A stretch of 40,291 bases of DNA from Nitrososphaerota archaeon (GTDB lineage: Archaea; Iainarchaeota; Iainarchaeia; Iainarchaeales; GCA-2688035), in the NCBI GenBank assembly GCA_017610265.1, contig JAFCCH010000003.1, positions 1 through 40,291 of the forward strand, read 5' to 3'. The notes under the pieces were generated by a model, which saw only the letters and a program-made list of their open reading frames with translations, ran no database searches and was not told where the DNA came from. Both the position numbers and the translations under genes were made by a program. Within the stretch, counting starts at the first letter, position 1; the number at the start of each line of letters is the position of its first letter. Shown here in pieces: positions 32,091-39,839 of this stretch.

Positions 32091-32163
32091 GGGGCGTTAG
32101 TCTAGTCTGGTAGGATTCAGCGTTCGGGACGCTGTGGCAGGAGTTCGAATCTTCTACGCCCCA
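32091..32163 (+). tRNA. tRNA-Pro (anticodon CGG)
   Basis: A full cloverleaf folds: acceptor GGGGCGT with ACGCCCC, D stem GTCT/GGAT, anticodon stem CAGCG/CGCTG around the loop TTCGGGA (anticodon at 32125-32127), and T stem AGGAG/CTTCT around TTCGAAT. The discriminator is A and no CCA is encoded. There is no intron. A CTTTAAATTA box at about 32046-32055 lies some 40 bases upstream, implying a short 5' leader removed by RNase P. Confidence 0.95.
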
Positions 32164-32248
32164 ATTAAACTATTTGCCATTTTTCTTATCGCAGATGCAA
32201 TATACTTTAATGTTACGCATTCTCATTTAAGGCAGGAAAATTAATTAT

Positions 32249-33046
32249 TTATTTCCAAAGCCACCCAAATAATCCTTTGTTTTGCTTTTCTGCTTGTGCC
32301 AATTGCTGCAGCCTGTTTTGTTCTTGTTCAATGTTTTGTATTTGCTCTTGCAGCATTGTTTTTACTTGGGAATCACAATCACAGTCTTCCCTTAACTGCT
32401 CCAGGGTCTGTATTCGTTGCCTGTTTACATTTACCTCTTGCTCAAGCTCTCCCGCGGCTATTTCATCTCCACCGAAGAAAAATCGCATAAACCCTGTTCT
32501 TTCCTGTGTCTTTTCTTCTGCCCTTATGGTCACTTTAACAGAGTTGTTGAAATCTCTTGCAAGTTTCCTAATTTGTGGACCAAACCCCCCAACAAGATCC
32601 TCCATAGCAAATAAAGAGTGAACTGCTAATCTCACTTGGTTTTGATTTTGATAAATGTTTTGTGAACCTGTTCCAAGTCCTTGAAGTTCTTGGTTCATTT
32701 CCTGCTGCTTTTGTTGTATCATTTGCCCCAATTCCACCGGATTGCTGGCCCTTACTTGTTCCCTTTGTTGAATTGTTATTAATTGTTCATCGCCATTGTT
32801 TTGCGTGTTCTGCTGTATTTGTTGCATTGGGTCATCTTCTATCAGTGGGTTATTTCCCATCGGTGAGTCAACCCCCATTAGAGGGTCATTTTCAATCAGT
32901 GGGTCATCCCCCATCACGGGCTGGTTTAGATAAATACTGCCTTTTTCCTGTCCATTAGCTAGCCCTTGTTTTTCCGCAAAAACACCAGTGCTTCCAACAG
33001 ACAACACAAAAAATGCTAATAAAATAATAATAATCATTTTTCTCAT
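32249..33046 (-). CDS. secreted Gln-rich coiled-coil protein
   Basis: A 265-residue exported protein with a signal peptide (MIIIILLAFFVLSVGSTGVFA). Residues about 40-75 contain four to five short degenerate units of the type GDDPLIEN/DPLMGVD/SPMGNNPLIEDD. The rest is Gln-rich and strongly helical, probably coiled coil (QMIQQKQQEMNQELQGLG; RQRIQTLEQLRED). The segment RTGFMRFFFGGDEIAAGELE and a pair of Cys in DCDCDS are the most distinctive marks. It ends in an aromatic GLFGWLWK, which may contact the membrane. Function is unknown. GAGGTGG lies just before the ATG. The 227-base AT-rich region between it and pyrG holds both divergent promoters. Confidence 0.75.
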   Translation of the reverse strand: MRKMIIIILLAFFVLSVGSTGVFAEKQGLANGQEKGSIYLNQPVMGDDPLIENDPLMGVDSPMGNNPLIEDDPMQQIQQNTQNNGDEQLITIQQREQVRASNPVELGQMIQQKQQEMNQELQGLGTGSQNIYQNQNQVRLAVHSLFAMEDLVGGFGPQIRKLARDFNNSVKVTIRAEEKTQERTGFMRFFFGGDEIAAGELEQEVNVNRQRIQTLEQLREDCDCDSQVKTMLQEQIQNIEQEQNRLQQLAQAEKQNKGLFGWLWK

Positions 33047-33230
33047 TTTGCCACCTCTTATTTCAATTATTTTGGTTTATTTATAGTATTATAATTAATC
33101 TATCTTTGTTTAAATCTTTGTTTAAAAATTCCTTTTCTTTTTCTTTAGAAACCCCCCAAACCCTATTTACCCAACAAAGCGATATTTCACTTTGTTCAAT
33201 GGTTTGAATTAACAAATTTATCAGCATAGA

Positions 33231-33239
33231 TTTTTAAAG
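33231..33239 (+). promoter_or_regulatory. TATA-like box for pyrG
   Basis: TTTTTAAAG is centred about 39 bases before the GTG start at 33274. Transcription would begin near 33261, giving a leader of about 13 bases that carries the AGGTGGG motif at 33259-33265. This pairing supports the GTG and thus the long N-terminus of PyrG. The rest of the 33047-33230 spacer is AT-rich with no other element that I can name. Confidence 0.5.
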
Positions 33240-33273
33240 AAAAGTAGCGTAATCATTTAGGTGGGTTTTTTCA

Positions 33274-34974
33274 GTGGATGGCCAAAGCATTTTGAACGAG
33301 ATTGCTTCTACTAGCAGCGGAGAATTCTATACACCTCTGCCAAAAGGCTACAAAGCAGGAAAAACCAAGTATGTTGTAATAACAGGCTCGGTGATAAGCG
33401 GAGTCGGAAAGGGAACTATTTCAAGCAGTTTATGCAGGCTTTTGCAGGACAGAGGCATGAATGTTGAGCCAATAAAACTTGAAGCCTACTTAAACGTTGA
33501 TTCCGGAACACTAAACCCGTTCAGGCACGGCGAAGTCTTTGTTTTAGACGATGGCAGTGAAACTGACCTTGACCTTGGAACCTATGAAAGAGCATTAGAC
33601 AAAAATTTGCAAGGCGGCAATTTTGTCACATCAGGAAAGATTTACCAAAAGATTATTGAAAAGGAACGAGCTGGAAAGTATTTGGGTCGGGATGTTCAAT
33701 TTATTCCACATGTTACAGGCGAAATAAAACTTGTTTTAAGAAATCTTGCAGTTGACACCAAAGCAGATGTTATAGTTATTGAAATTGGAGGAACTGTTGG
33801 AGATTATGAAAATATGTTTGCATTGGAAGCATTAAGGGAATTAAAATATGAAGAAGGCGCTGAAAATGTTTGCTTTCTTAATATCACTTATATTCTTGAA
33901 CCAAATTCTTTGGGAGAGCAGAAAAGCAAGGCAGCACAGCTTGGAATTAAAAGATTGCTTGCGATGGGAATCCAGCCATCTGTTATTGTTTGCAGAAGCC
34001 AAACAAAGCTCCAAGAAAGCATTAGGGAAAAAATGAGTCTTTACATTAATATTGCAAAAGAAAATGTTTTTGGAGTGCATGACGTAAGCAACATTTACGG
34101 CCTTCCACTTAAGCTAAGGGAAAAAGGTTTTGATGAAGCAATCCTAAAAATATTGGGAATTGCAAAAAAATTCAAGGCAAACGGAAATACTGCACTAAAG
34201 GAATGGACAAAAAAAACAAGCACGGACGGAAAAGGAAAACCTGTTATGATTGCAATTGCAGGAAAATACACCGGTTCCTCAGATGCTTATATCAGTATCC
34301 TAAAAGCACTGGAACACTGCAGCTTTAAACTTAACAAGACAGTAACAGCCAAGTGGATTGACACAACAAACCTTGAAGGAAAAAAAGATTTGCTAAAAAA
34401 GCAAATGGAGGGAGTTGACGGAGTAATTGTACCAGGCGGCTTTGGAACAAGAGGAGTTGAAGGCAAGATTGCTATGGCAAAATACTGCAGGGAAAACAAT
34501 ATTCCCTATCTTGGACTATGCCTTGGATTCCAAATTGCATTAATTGAATTTTCAAGAAATGTTCTTGGATTAAAAGAGGCAAACAGCACAGAGTTTGCGC
34601 CAAAGACACCTGAACCAGTTGTCTGCCTTCTCCCAGAGCAAAGAAAGATAGAGGGCTTGGGTGGAAACATGAGGCTTGGAGGCCACGATGTTCAGCTAAA
34701 AGAGGGAACAATTGCCGCAAAGCTTCATGGAAACGCTAAAAAGATCAGAAGAAGGTTTAGGCACAGGTTTGAATGTAATCCAGAATACATTAAAAGGTTT
34801 GAAGAAAAAGGCATTGTCTTTTCAGGAAAGGCTGCAAAAGTCCCAATTATGCAAATTCTTGAACTGCCAAAACACAAGTTTTTGATGGCATCACAATATC
34901 ATCCAGAACTAACAAGCAGACCAACAAATCCAGACCCACTGTTTTTAGAATTTGTTAAAAAGAGCGCAAAGTAA
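33274..34974 (+). CDS. pyrG: CTP synthase
   Basis: Makes CTP from UTP, ATP and glutamine. The 566-residue protein has the amidoligase domain (ITGSVISGVGKG P-loop, HGEVFVLDDGSETDLDLGTY, EIGGTVGDYE) and a class I glutaminase (PGGFGTRGVEGK, nucleophile in GLCLGFQ, and QYHPELTSRP). Two oddities are visible. About 31 residues precede the conserved start, and the substrate loop reads AYLNVDSGTLNPFRHGEV where the family normally has a PY-N-DPGTM-P-QHGEV pattern. The start is GTG at 33274, supported by AGGTGGG eight bases upstream. No in-frame alternative lies nearer the conserved block. It abuts the converging basic-protein gene. Confidence 0.95.
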   Translation: MDGQSILNEIASTSSGEFYTPLPKGYKAGKTKYVVITGSVISGVGKGTISSSLCRLLQDRGMNVEPIKLEAYLNVDSGTLNPFRHGEVFVLDDGSETDLDLGTYERALDKNLQGGNFVTSGKIYQKIIEKERAGKYLGRDVQFIPHVTGEIKLVLRNLAVDTKADVIVIEIGGTVGDYENMFALEALRELKYEEGAENVCFLNITYILEPNSLGEQKSKAAQLGIKRLLAMGIQPSVIVCRSQTKLQESIREKMSLYINIAKENVFGVHDVSNIYGLPLKLREKGFDEAILKILGIAKKFKANGNTALKEWTKKTSTDGKGKPVMIAIAGKYTGSSDAYISILKALEHCSFKLNKTVTAKWIDTTNLEGKKDLLKKQMEGVDGVIVPGGFGTRGVEGKIAMAKYCRENNIPYLGLCLGFQIALIEFSRNVLGLKEANSTEFAPKTPEPVVCLLPEQRKIEGLGGNMRLGGHDVQLKEGTIAAKLHGNAKKIRRRFRHRFECNPEYIKRFEEKGIVFSGKAAKVPIMQILELPKHKFLMASQYHPELTSRPTNPDPLFLEFVKKSAK

Positions 34975-34975
34975 A

Positions 34976-35581
34976 TTAGATAATGTCAATCAATGGCATG
35001 AAAACCATTCTTTTGCCCTCAATCCCCAGAATAAGAATATTGGAGGGCTTTATGCCAGTTCTGTTCCAAAATTCCTCTCCAATAAAATTAAGCTCACTGC
35101 GCTTAAGACCAAGCTCGTTCTTTATTTCTCTAAACATTGCCCTCCCCTTGGAAGTCTTTGAATTTAAAACTTCATCAAGCTCAGGAGCATTTATTTTGGA
35201 CATTGCCACAAGGCCCTTGCCGATTGCGTAAGCCTTTGGAGAAACAAGCTTATAATGTCTGGGCCTGAACTTTTTATTGTGCTTTTTCACTTTTGAAAGA
35301 ATCACAGAAATTGTTTTTCTTGCAGTGGCATCATGCACTTTTTTGATTACAAGTTCTGTTCCAGGAAAGGTTCTTGAAACATTCATTTGCCTAACCCTTA
35401 AGCCCCAATGTTTTATGTTTGTTTTTGGCACCTGCACAAAAGAGTTTTTTCTATAATCAAGAACAGACATTTTTCCAAGAGCAGTGTGAGCTCTTGAAAG
35501 CTTTTTTCCGCGTTTGTTGCTTTTCTTTACAGCTAACTTCAGCCTTGCAACAAGCTTTTGAAGCAAAGGTTTTCTTGGCAT
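34976..35581 (-). CDS. basic protein of unknown function
   Basis: A 201-residue protein with a strongly basic, helical N-terminus (PRKPLLQKLVARLKLAVKKS, then KRGKKLSRAHTALG). A more compact remainder with strands follows (SFVQVPKTNIKHWGLRVRQM, GTELVIKKVHDATAR). The very end, SNILILGIEGKRMVFMPLID, is hydrophobic and probably buried. No family recognised. An ACTATAAAAG box at 35602-35611 is about 25 bases upstream, so the ATG is probably leaderless. It converges with pyrG, one base between stops, and follows the Trm112-like gene on the same strand. Confidence 0.75.
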   Translation of the reverse strand: MPRKPLLQKLVARLKLAVKKSNKRGKKLSRAHTALGKMSVLDYRKNSFVQVPKTNIKHWGLRVRQMNVSRTFPGTELVIKKVHDATARKTISVILSKVKKHNKKFRPRHYKLVSPKAYAIGKGLVAMSKINAPELDEVLNSKTSKGRAMFREIKNELGLKRSELNFIGEEFWNRTGIKPSNILILGIEGKRMVFMPLIDII

Positions 35582-35619
35582 AAATAAAAGTGTTTACCGG
35601 AACTATAAAAGAGCTTCAC

Positions 35620-35790
35620 TTAAAGCTTTTCAGCTTCTTCAATCAGCATTATTGGAATGCTGTCCTCTATTCTAAAAGAAAGCCTGCATTTGCCGCATTC
35701 AAGCTTGTTTTTGGCCTTTTCGTACTTTAAATCGCCCTTGCATTTTGGGCAAGCCAAAACATCCAAAAGTTTCTTGCTTAATTCAGTCAT
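35620..35790 (-). CDS. Trm112/UPF0434-like zinc-binding protein
   Basis: A 56-residue protein starting MTELSKKLLDVLACPKCKGD and containing a second CGKC, so four cysteines can hold one zinc. The closing RLSFRIEDSIPIMLIEEAEK is the family signature of Trm112/YcaR proteins. In eukaryotes and archaea Trm112 activates several tRNA, rRNA and release-factor methyltransferases. GGTG stands five bases before the ATG. The gene fills what would otherwise be a 285-base gap between the basic protein and the traB region. The bacterial YcaR-like subgroup cannot be separated from Trm112 by eye. Confidence 0.87.
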   Translation of the reverse strand: MTELSKKLLDVLACPKCKGDLKYEKAKNKLECGKCRLSFRIEDSIPIMLIEEAEKL

Positions 35791-35866
35791 TAAGACACCT
35801 TAGGAGAACTCCTGTCCAAAACAGTTTTTAATTAAATGTTTTGTTCTTCTAAATTAAAGTGGTTTA

Positions 35867-36367
35867 ATGCTTGTTCAAAAAATAAAGCTAAAAGACAAAA
35901 GCGTTGTTCTTGTTGGAACAGCCCATGTAAGCAAGGAAAGCGTTGCCCTGGTAAAAGAAACCATTGAAAAGGAAGAGCCAGACGTTGTAGGCGTTGAATT
36001 AGACTACCAAAGGCTTCACCAGCTGCAGCACGGCAAAAAATGGAAGCAGATGGATTTGGGACAAGTTATCAAGGAAGGGAAGACCCATCTTTTTCTTTTA
36101 AACATTCTTTTGTCAAACCTTCAAAGGCAAATAGGCGAAGGATTTGGAGTAAAGCCAGGAAGCGAAATGCTTGCCGCAGTAAAGATTGCCGCAGAAAAAA
36201 AGCTACCAATTGCCTTGCTTGACAGGGACGTAAGCATAACCCTGAAAAGAGCCTTGAACAAGACAAGCTTTATTGAAAAAGGAAAGCTTGCCTACAGCCT
36301 TCTTTCAGGATTTCTTGATTTCTTGGAATGGGACAGCAGCTTGACGAAAAAACTATTGAAGACTTGA
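35867..36367 (+). CDS. traB: TraB family protein, N-terminal part (frame-disrupted)
   Basis: The first 150 or so residues match the start of TraB/PrgY-type proteins: VVLVGTAHVSKESVALVKETI, VVGVELDYQRLHQL, IGEGFGVKPGSEMLAAVKIA and IALLDRDVSITLKRA. The family is usually about 390-400 residues and continues into a catalytic-like second half plus membrane helices. Here the frame ends at 36367, while the expected continuation is read from 36328 in the minus-one frame. A single missing G at 36325-36326 would join them as a continuous protein. TraB proteins are thought to be membrane proteases or pheromone inhibitors; function in archaea is unknown. Confidence 0.8.
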   Translation: MLVQKIKLKDKSVVLVGTAHVSKESVALVKETIEKEEPDVVGVELDYQRLHQLQHGKKWKQMDLGQVIKEGKTHLFLLNILLSNLQRQIGEGFGVKPGSEMLAAVKIAAEKKLPIALLDRDVSITLKRALNKTSFIEKGKLAYSLLSGFLDFLEWDSSLTKKLLKT

Positions 36368-37029
36368 AAGAAAAGGATGCTTTGAATGCTTTGATGCAGC
36401 AGCTTGGAAAAGAAATGCCTTCTATAAAAAGAACACTTGTAGATGAAAGAGACATCTTTATTGCAAACAGAATAATGCAAGCCCCTGCCAAAAAGATTGT
36501 TGCGGTTGTGGGAGCAGGCCACCTTGAAGGAATTAAAAAAAATCTTGGAAAGCCCCGTGATATTAAACATTTGATGAAAGTTGAAAAAAAGAGGAGCGCA
36601 CTCTCATATTTGAAGTACGGCATTCCACTGCTTTTCTTTGTGTTTATTGCATATGGCTTTTACTCAAAGGGAAGCGACATAGCCATAAATCTAATGCTTA
36701 CATGGTTCCTGATAAACGGAACACTTTCGGCTTTGGGAGCTGCAATTGCAAGAGCACATCCTTTGTCTATTGCAGCCGCATTCCTTGCAGCTCCAATCAC
36801 CTCATTACATCCTGCACTTGCAGCAGGATGGTTTGCAGGCCTTGTTGAATTAAAAATGAGATCTCCAAAAGTGCAGGATTTTGAGGACTTGCCAAATCTT
36901 GACAACCTTTCGGCTGTTGCCTCAAACAAGGTTACAAAGATTCTTGTGGTTACAGCCCTTGCAAATTTGGGAAGCAGCTCAATAGGAACAATTGTTGCAC
37001 TGCCCTATATTGCTTCAATCTTGTTGTAA
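36328..37029 (+). CDS. traB: TraB family protein, C-terminal part (frame-disrupted)
   Basis: A 233-residue frame continuing the TraB homology: LDEKTIEDLKEKDALNALMQ, PSIKRTLVDERDIFIANRI, VAVVGAGHLEGI. Three to four membrane helices follow (YGIPLLFFVFIAYGFY; INLMLTWFLINGTLSALGAA; ILVVTALANLGSSSIGTIVA). It overlaps the upstream part by 40 bases in another frame. The ATG at 36328 lacks a convincing ribosome site, so independent translation is doubtful, though it is possible. The gene converges on the tRNA-binding protein gene, with a 12-base gap. Confidence 0.8.
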   Translation: MGQQLDEKTIEDLKEKDALNALMQQLGKEMPSIKRTLVDERDIFIANRIMQAPAKKIVAVVGAGHLEGIKKNLGKPRDIKHLMKVEKKRSALSYLKYGIPLLFFVFIAYGFYSKGSDIAINLMLTWFLINGTLSALGAAIARAHPLSIAAAFLAAPITSLHPALAAGWFAGLVELKMRSPKVQDFEDLPNLDNLSAVASNKVTKILVVTALANLGSSSIGTIVALPYIASILL

Positions 37030-37041
37030 AGCTAGTAGGAA

Positions 37042-37365
37042 TTATTCCAAGGCCGTGCCTGGCGCAACGCTTTCGTCAACAGTTGCAAGAACATACTTAC
37101 CTTCATTGCTTTTAGCCGCAAGAAGCATTGCCTGACTTTCAATTCCGGCAATTTTTGCATGTTCAAGATTTGCAATAACGATTATGTTCTTGCCTTCAAG
37201 CTCTTTCTTTTTATAAAATTGCTTTAGGCCTGCAACAATCTGCCTTTTTTCGCTCCCAAGGTCAATCTGCATCTTGTAGAGCCTGTCTTTCCCCTCAATG
37301 TCTTCAACTGAAAGAATTTTTGCAGCCTTCAGTTCTACTTTTTCCCAATCCTGAAATGAAATCAT
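37042..37365 (-). CDS. EMAP/MetRS-beta-type tRNA-binding OB protein
   Basis: A 107-residue free-standing OB-fold domain like the C-terminal dimerisation/tRNA-binding part of methionyl-tRNA synthetase, CsaA and Arc1/EMAP-II. Seen: ELKAAKILSVEDIEGKDRLYKM, KRQIVAGLKQFY, GKNIIVIANLEHAKIAGIES, and AMLLAA. It probably binds tRNA elbows and enhances aminoacylation as a trans-acting subunit. AGGAGG lies seven bases before the ATG, immediately after the PHP gene stop (11-base gap), so it is the second gene of that transcript. Confidence 0.92.
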   Translation of the reverse strand: MISFQDWEKVELKAAKILSVEDIEGKDRLYKMQIDLGSEKRQIVAGLKQFYKKKELEGKNIIVIANLEHAKIAGIESQAMLLAAKSNEGKYVLATVDESVAPGTALE

Positions 37366-37376
37366 CTCAAAACCTC

Positions 37377-38042
37377 CTATTTTTTTAATCCAAGTTTTGC
37401 CATAGTTGAATAAGAATGAACGATGAAAGAAGACTTGTGGCAGTGCAGCCTTGTCCTTCCCGCAAGAATTTCAGCCTTTGCCTCGTCAAGGTTTTTTGCC
37501 TTTACCTCAGTTAAAGAAGCGCCAAGCTCTTTCAAGGTATGGGCATCTGATCCGCAAATCATTGGCATTTTGTTTTCTTTTGCAAAACGCTTTGCCCTTG
37601 CATCAAACTTTTTCACAATTGTCCTGCTGTTAAAGACTTCTATTGCATCAAAGTGCTTCCTAAGGCGAGGCAGTTCGTCAAAACCCCGCATGAAAGGCTT
37701 TCTCATTAAGTCAAAGGGATGTGCTGCCGCAACAATGCCACCTTGCTCGTGAATCAAGGTCACGGCTTCAAAGAAATCGTGTGTTTCAACAGGCTTTTTC
37801 AGGAAAAGGCCAAGGATTTCTCCCAAAAACTTCTTGCCCTTAAAGACCTTTATTTCAGTACCAAGGATTATCGGCACCTTAAATTCCTTTCCAAGCTTTT
37901 TGAAGTCGCTCCAGGAATCGCAGTTATTGTGCTCTGTTGTAGCAAAGCCAAATCCCTTTGCTGCAGCCTTTTTTACAAGATCAATTGACTTTGTAATAGA
38001 GTCCTCGCTATACTGACTGTGAACGTGCAAATCCAGAAGCAT
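37377..38042 (-). CDS. PHP-domain phosphoesterase
   Basis: A 221-residue metal-dependent phosphoesterase of the PHP superfamily. The four motifs are intact: DLHVHSQYS, ATTEHN, LGTEIKV with AAAHPFD, and GSDAHTL. It resembles the RNase AM/TrpH-like group or the PHP domains attached to PolX and PolIII. A stand-alone member might supply the nuclease lacking in the short PolX encoded at 17384, but PHP proteins are diverse and this is only a suggestion. A TTTTAAAAAC-type box at about 38062-38073 lies some 25 bases upstream. The OB-fold gene follows after 11 bases. Confidence 0.9.
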   Translation of the reverse strand: MLLDLHVHSQYSEDSITKSIDLVKKAAAKGFGFATTEHNNCDSWSDFKKLGKEFKVPIILGTEIKVFKGKKFLGEILGLFLKKPVETHDFFEAVTLIHEQGGIVAAAHPFDLMRKPFMRGFDELPRLRKHFDAIEVFNSRTIVKKFDARAKRFAKENKMPMICGSDAHTLKELGASLTEVKAKNLDEAKAEILAGRTRLHCHKSSFIVHSYSTMAKLGLKK

Positions 38043-38072
38043 GATAAAGAATAGGTTAATTTGTTTTAAAAA

Positions 38073-38471
38073 CTAAAGCGTTATATCTGCTTCTAATGAG
38101 TCTTCATTTTCCAAAAGAATGTCTTTTGGAAGCATTTCAAGGGTTTTTTCATCTCCAATAATGCATCTTACCTTGAAGGCCTTTGCAACCTTGGAATCCA
38201 AAACAACCTTTACCCCATAAACAGAGATTGGTGGCAGGAATTTGGCAGAATAGCCTGTAATGTCCTCAACATCCAGTATAGAAGTTTGTTCAAAAGGAGA
38301 AGCATCTACTGCCTCTTCAAGCTTTTCAATTGAAATTTTTTCTCCAACAAAAACAAGTGCAACAACGTTAATCGGGCCGGAAAAAAGCACGCATTTAACG
38401 AGCTTGCCCTTGGCCGCATATGGAAGAATTTTTGCCTCAATTTCGTTTACTTGAATAAAATCCTCAAGCAT
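38073..38471 (-). CDS. YbaK-like aminoacyl-tRNA deacylase-related domain
   Basis: A 132-residue single-domain protein. The C-terminal half fits the YbaK/ProX editing fold in outline: GYSAKFLPPISVYGVKVVLD followed by CIIGDEKTLEMLPKDILLEN, matching the usual Gly-Pro loop, invariant Asp-containing strand and late Leu/Pro segment. The lysine near the active site of true deacylases is not obvious, so activity is uncertain. A close set of ATATATA boxes lies at about 38485-38506 and GGGGG seven bases before the ATG. It lies 30 bases upstream of the PHP gene, next to tRNA-related functions. Confidence 0.6.
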   Translation of the reverse strand: MLEDFIQVNEIEAKILPYAAKGKLVKCVLFSGPINVVALVFVGEKISIEKLEEAVDASPFEQTSILDVEDITGYSAKFLPPISVYGVKVVLDSKVAKAFKVRCIIGDEKTLEMLPKDILLENEDSLEADITL

Positions 38472-38541
38472 CTTTTTGCCCCCAATATACTATACTATAT
38501 ATAAAAGAAAATAATATAAAAGAAAAAAGAAAAGAGGGGCC

Positions 38542-39705
38542 TTAAAGCCCGCACTCTTTCTTTAGAATATCTGCCTTATCGGTTTTTTCCCAGGTGAAGA
38601 TTTCGTCTTCGTGCCCGAAGTGTCCGTAGACACAGGCTTTTCTGAAGATTGGCTTTCTCAAGTCCAAGTACTTGATTATTTCGCTTGGCCTTAAGTCAAA
38701 GATTTTCTTTACTGCTTTGTAAACCTTTTGTGACTCAACCTTTCCTGTGCCGTGCAAATCTATGAACAGGCTTGTTGGGTCTCTTCCGCCAATTGCGTAA
38801 GAAATTTGGACCTCTGCCCTGTCTGCCAGACCGGCTTTGACAATATTTTTGGCAATATGCCTTGCCATATATGCAGCTGACCTGTCAACCTTGGTTGGGT
38901 CCTTTCCTGAGAAAGCTCCTCCACCGTGGTTTCCAACTCCGCCGTATGTGTCAACAATTATTTTCCTTCCAGTACATCCTGCGTCGGCAACTGGGCCTCC
39001 AAGAACAAACCTTCCAGTATTGTTGATAAAGTATTCTGTTGTGTCGTCTGTAAGCTTTCCGCAAACAGGGTCAATGACCTTTTCTCTGAGATCTTTTCTT
39101 AGGTCATCAAGTTCCACGTCAGCGTCGTGTTGTGCAGCAACAACAATTGCAGTAATTCTCTTTACCTTGCCTGCTTCATATTCAACGGTTACCTGAGTCT
39201 TTCCATCAGGTCTGAGATATGGCAATGTGCCGTCCTTTCTTACATCAGTAAGCTTTTTTGCAAGCTTGTGAGCGTACATGATTGGAGCAGGCATTAACTC
39301 AGGTGTTTCGTTTGAAGCATAACCAGACATCATCCCCTGGTCTCCGGCGCCGCCTTCTCCTTCCTTTTCGTTAACACCCATTGCAATGTCAGCACTTTGC
39401 TCGTGAATTGAGGTCAGAATTCCAACACTCTGGTAGTCAAAGCCGTATTCCGGCTTGTCATATCCAATTTCTTTGATTACTTCTCTTGCAATCTTTTGAA
39501 CGTTTATATAACTCTTGGTTGTTATTTCTCCTGTTACAATAATAAAGCCCATTCCGGCCATTGTCTCACAGGCAACTCTCGCATATGGATCATTCTTAAT
39601 TATTTCGTCAAGTATTGCGTCACTAATCTGGTCGCAGACTTTGTCAGGATGCCCCTCAGTCATTGCCTCAGATGTGAACAGATAGTTTCCGTTTCCGGTT
39701 CTCAT
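38542..39705 (-). CDS. metK: S-adenosylmethionine synthetase, bacterial type
   Basis: Makes SAM from methionine and ATP. The 387-residue protein is the bacterial/eukaryotic MetK (three-domain) form and not the archaeal MAT family. It shows [20 protein letters not shown], the loop [19 protein letters not shown], the phosphate loop [19 protein letters not shown], and [12 protein letters not shown]. Archaea normally use an unrelated-in-sequence MAT, so this is a replacement seen in some small-genome lineages. GGAG stands 11 bases before the ATG, and a CTTAAAAAC box at about 39759-39770 predicts a leader of roughly 30 bases. It is divergent from an XRE-CBS regulator gene. Nothing resembling a SAM riboswitch fits in the short leader. 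Confidence 0.96.
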   Translation of the reverse strand: MRTGNGNYLFTSEAMTEGHPDKVCDQISDAILDEIIKNDPYARVACETMAGMGFIIVTGEITTKSYINVQKIAREVIKEIGYDKPEYGFDYQSVGILTSIHEQSADIAMGVNEKEGEGGAGDQGMMSGYASNETPELMPAPIMYAHKLAKKLTDVRKDGTLPYLRPDGKTQVTVEYEAGKVKRITAIVVAAQHDADVELDDLRKDLREKVIDPVCGKLTDDTTEYFINNTGRFVLGGPVADAGCTGRKIIVDTYGGVGNHGGGAFSGKDPTKVDRSAAYMARHIAKNIVKAGLADRAEVQISYAIGGRDPTSLFIDLHGTGKVESQKVYKAVKKIFDLRPSEIIKYLDLRKPIFRKACVYGHFGHEDEIFTWEKTDKADILKKECGL

Positions 39706-39806
39706 TGATTCATCAACTCCAATTAAGTTAATTTGATTTATTGAAGAAAAGCAAGGTCATGTTTTTAAGTAATTGCAAAATGACTCAATTATTCTGATTG
39801 GAATAA

Positions 39807-39816
39807 GGTTAAAAAC
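39807..39816 (+). promoter_or_regulatory. TATA-like box for the XRE-CBS gene
   Basis: GGTTAAAAAC is centred about 29 bases before the ATG at 39840, with no ribosome motif between. The divergent metK box is about 45 bases away on the other strand, so one bound repressor could cover both. Confidence 0.5.
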
Positions 39817-39839
39817 TCTTTTGGTGCACTTGTAGTACT

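Noticed and set aside
36346-36353. GAAAAAAC as a programmed minus-one frameshift site in traB
   Set aside because: The heptamer is not in the classical phase for slippage, and the downstream frame already reads family-like from 36325. A missing G there explains the data better.
39706-39839. SAM riboswitch before metK
   Set aside because: The predicted leader is only about 30 bases, too short for any known SAM riboswitch, and no such fold is visible.
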